Assembly: GCA_035477595.1 (NCBI GenBank)
Contig: DATIKM010000042.1
Location: 1-61,652 of the forward strand
Source of the DNA: DATIKM01 sp035477595
Lineage (GTDB): Bacteria > Armatimonadota > Chthonomonadetes > Chthonomonadales > CAJBBX01
Reading direction: 5' to 3'
DNA length: 61,652 nt
Positions 60,408-61,652 of this stretch are shown here, piece by piece. Under the pieces are notes generated by a model. It saw nothing but the letters and a program-made list of their open reading frames with translations, searched no databases and had not been told where the DNA came from. Position 1 is the stretch's first letter, and each line of letters opens with the position of its first letter. Both the position numbers and the translations under genes were made by a program.

Positions 60408-61579
60408 CTGCCACCTTGCACCGATGTCGACGACGCGCGCCCGGCGACTGCGTCGGCGTACACCTGGGCTGTCAGCGCCGCAGTCCGGTCCCACCTGAAG
60501 TCGCCGCTTCGGCGGCGCCCGCGAGCGCTCCACACCTGGCGAAGCGCTGCGTCCGACGAGATGCTGGCCATCGCCTGCGCCCACGGCCCGGGCTCGCGGG
60601 CCGGGAGCACCCATCCCGCCTCACCCGCTACCTCCGGCATGGCGGGCGCATCGCTCACGAGCGCCGGGCACCCACAGGCCATTGCCTCGAGCGGCGGCAG
60701 TCCGAATCCTTCGTAGAGCGACGGGTACGCCAGCGCACTCGCCGCCGAGTACAGAGCCGGCATGTCCTCGTCATGGACGTAGTCGGTCAGCACCACATGG
60801 GGCCCGATCCCGAGGCGAGAGACCGCGCCAACGAGGCTCTCGTATCCCCAGCCGCGCTTCCCGGTGAGGACAAGGGGCGCGGTGAGCCCGTAGTCCTGTC
60901 GTGCGCGAGCGTATGCCTCCACCAGCAGCCCCAGGTTCTTTCGCGGCTGCAGCACGCCGACGCTCAGGAGGTACGGATCGGCCAACGACCACCGCTCCTT
61001 CACCAGCGCCCGCGCCGTTTCCTGCAGCACGGGTTGGTAGGCAGGCCCGGCGGCGAGCGGCGTGGCAACCACCGTGCCCGTGGCACACCTGTACGTGCGG
61101 AGGATGTCGCGCCGACTGCTCTCGGAGACGGTGAGGACCCGCGATGCCTGACGGAGCGCGATCGGGACCGTCAGGTTGAGCAGCAGTCGGTCACGCAAGG
61201 GGAACCAGGGAGGATGCAGCCTGAACGAGATGTCATGGATGGTGGTGACCACGGGGCAGGGCGGTCGTACAGGCACGGTGTACTGCGTGTGCGCGACGTC
61301 GATGCCGGCCGCGCGAAGGGCGCGAGGCCAGGCGACCAGCGTCCAGAGCCGGTCGTTCGCGGACGGGACCACGTGGACGATCACGGACGAAGCGACGGAT
61401 AGGAGGCCGTCGGGAATGGGCATCCGCGTGTAGAGATGGTAATCCGGGCAGCCGTCCTCGCCGCGCTCAGCGCGCTGGAGCAGCGCGGCGATGAGGTGCA
61501 ACCAGTACGTGCGGTCGCCGGTGAAGCGCCCGCAGAGGGCGCGCGCATCGATGCCGACACGCAGGCGGTCGCGCCTCAT
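60404..61579 (-). CDS. GT4-family glycosyltransferase
   Basis: A 391-residue GT-B enzyme. GIDARAL opening, TTIHDISF, VSESSRRDI, VGVLQPRKN and YEGFGLPPLEAMACG (paired Glu) are typical of mannosyl- or rhamnosyltransferase-like GT4 proteins of surface polysaccharide synthesis. ATG 61579 has GGAG five bases upstream; GTG 61585 is possible. First gene of a four-gene chain joined by stop-start overlaps. Beyond it, 61580-61652 holds no gene; the window ends in AAGGAGG, probably the ribosome site of a plus-strand gene outside. Confidence 0.87.
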   Translation of the reverse strand: MRRDRLRVGIDARALCGRFTGDRTYWLHLIAALLQRAERGEDGCPDYHLYTRMPIPDGLLSVASSVIVHVVPSANDRLWTLVAWPRALRAAGIDVAHTQYTVPVRPPCPVVTTIHDISFRLHPPWFPLRDRLLLNLTVPIALRQASRVLTVSESSRRDILRTYRCATGTVVATPLAAGPAYQPVLQETARALVKERWSLADPYLLSVGVLQPRKNLGLLVEAYARARQDYGLTAPLVLTGKRGWGYESLVGAVSRLGIGPHVVLTDYVHDEDMPALYSAASALAYPSLYEGFGLPPLEAMACGCPALVSDAPAMPEVAGEAGWVLPAREPGPWAQAMASISSDAALRQVWSARGRRRSGDFRWDRTAALTAQVYADAVAGRASSTSVQGGR

Positions 61580-61652
61580 CGCCACTCCATCAGGCGCCTG
61601 GGACCCCGCTCATCCATGGGCGCGTCGGTACAGGCCAGAACAGGGAAGGAGG

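Noticed and set aside
1..61652. CRISPR array, prophage, insertion sequence or rRNA
   Set aside because: No spaced direct repeats, integrase, transposase, phage structural genes or rRNA signatures were seen on either strand.

Overview
The window is GC-rich chromosomal DNA from a free-living bacterium with a diderm-type envelope: it has apolipoprotein N-acyltransferase, several lipoproteins, SecG and TatA proteins, an SLH-type protein, MreB and MurA. A prepilin-like protein ending in an H-x(n)-DG motif, further proteins carrying only that C-terminal domain, a GH5-like lipoprotein, and many TTG/GTG starts fit Armatimonadota (or a neighbouring phylum) best. That placement is inference; there is no rRNA gene here. 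I see no phage, insertion sequence or CRISPR. The perfect fold-back repeat at base 1 suggests the left edge is a contig end.

Layout. 0-3.1 kb: inverted repeat, a Cys-cluster protein and a GH5-like lipoprotein. 3.2-7.2 kb: an isolated rplJ-rplL pair behind an attenuated L10-type leader, divergent from glnD, whose promoter abuts its start codon. 7.5-13.9 kb (minus): prepilin-like protein, then an operon of a variant NRAMP transporter, a nucleoside-type ABC importer and panD. 14-17.6 kb: sugar-binding lipoprotein, permease and beta-propeller protein. 17.6-19.9 kb: tRNA-Leu, a PfkB-type sugar-phosphate kinase, two tatA genes, secG. 20-23.3 kb: one 1111-residue protein joining helix-hairpin-helix, RodA/FtsW and transpeptidase modules. 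23.5-26.5 kb: pseudopilin-like protein and GH2 beta-mannosidase. 26.6-28.97 kb: tRNA-His, -Arg, -Gly, then purH behind a ZTP riboswitch with a visible terminator platform. 29-36 kb: glycosyltransferase and a converging four-gene polyol/sugar operon that includes a sugar isomerase-epimerase fusion. 36.2-47.9 kb: eight co-directional genes described below. 48-55 kb: MgtC-like, PilZ, SLH, mreB, murA, lnt. 55-61.6 kb: lipoprotein, L-arabinokinase-like kinase with a sugar-binding lipoprotein, and a translationally coupled chain of glycosyltransferase, Trm112-like, aroQ and M24 peptidase.

The best candidate for an undescribed system is 36.2-47.9 kb. It encodes a 1648-residue protein (an M28-peptidase-like domain without its metal ligands, fused to an FtsX-type permease), an OPT-family transporter, two membrane proteins ending in pseudopilin-like domains, a duplicated-domain Cys-rich protein, a PqqD-like protein, a minimal FtsX permease and a LolD/MacB-type ATPase. 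The last three are tightly spaced or overlapping, so an envelope ABC machine with dedicated accessory proteins is a reasonable inference. The second stand-out is the fusion of a peptidoglycan polymerase and its transpeptidase in one chain.

Promoters in this genome are legible (TTGACA-like, 17-18 bp, TATAAT-like). Most strong GC hairpins at gene ends lack a U-tract; the clear exceptions are the two attenuators, before rplJ and before purH.
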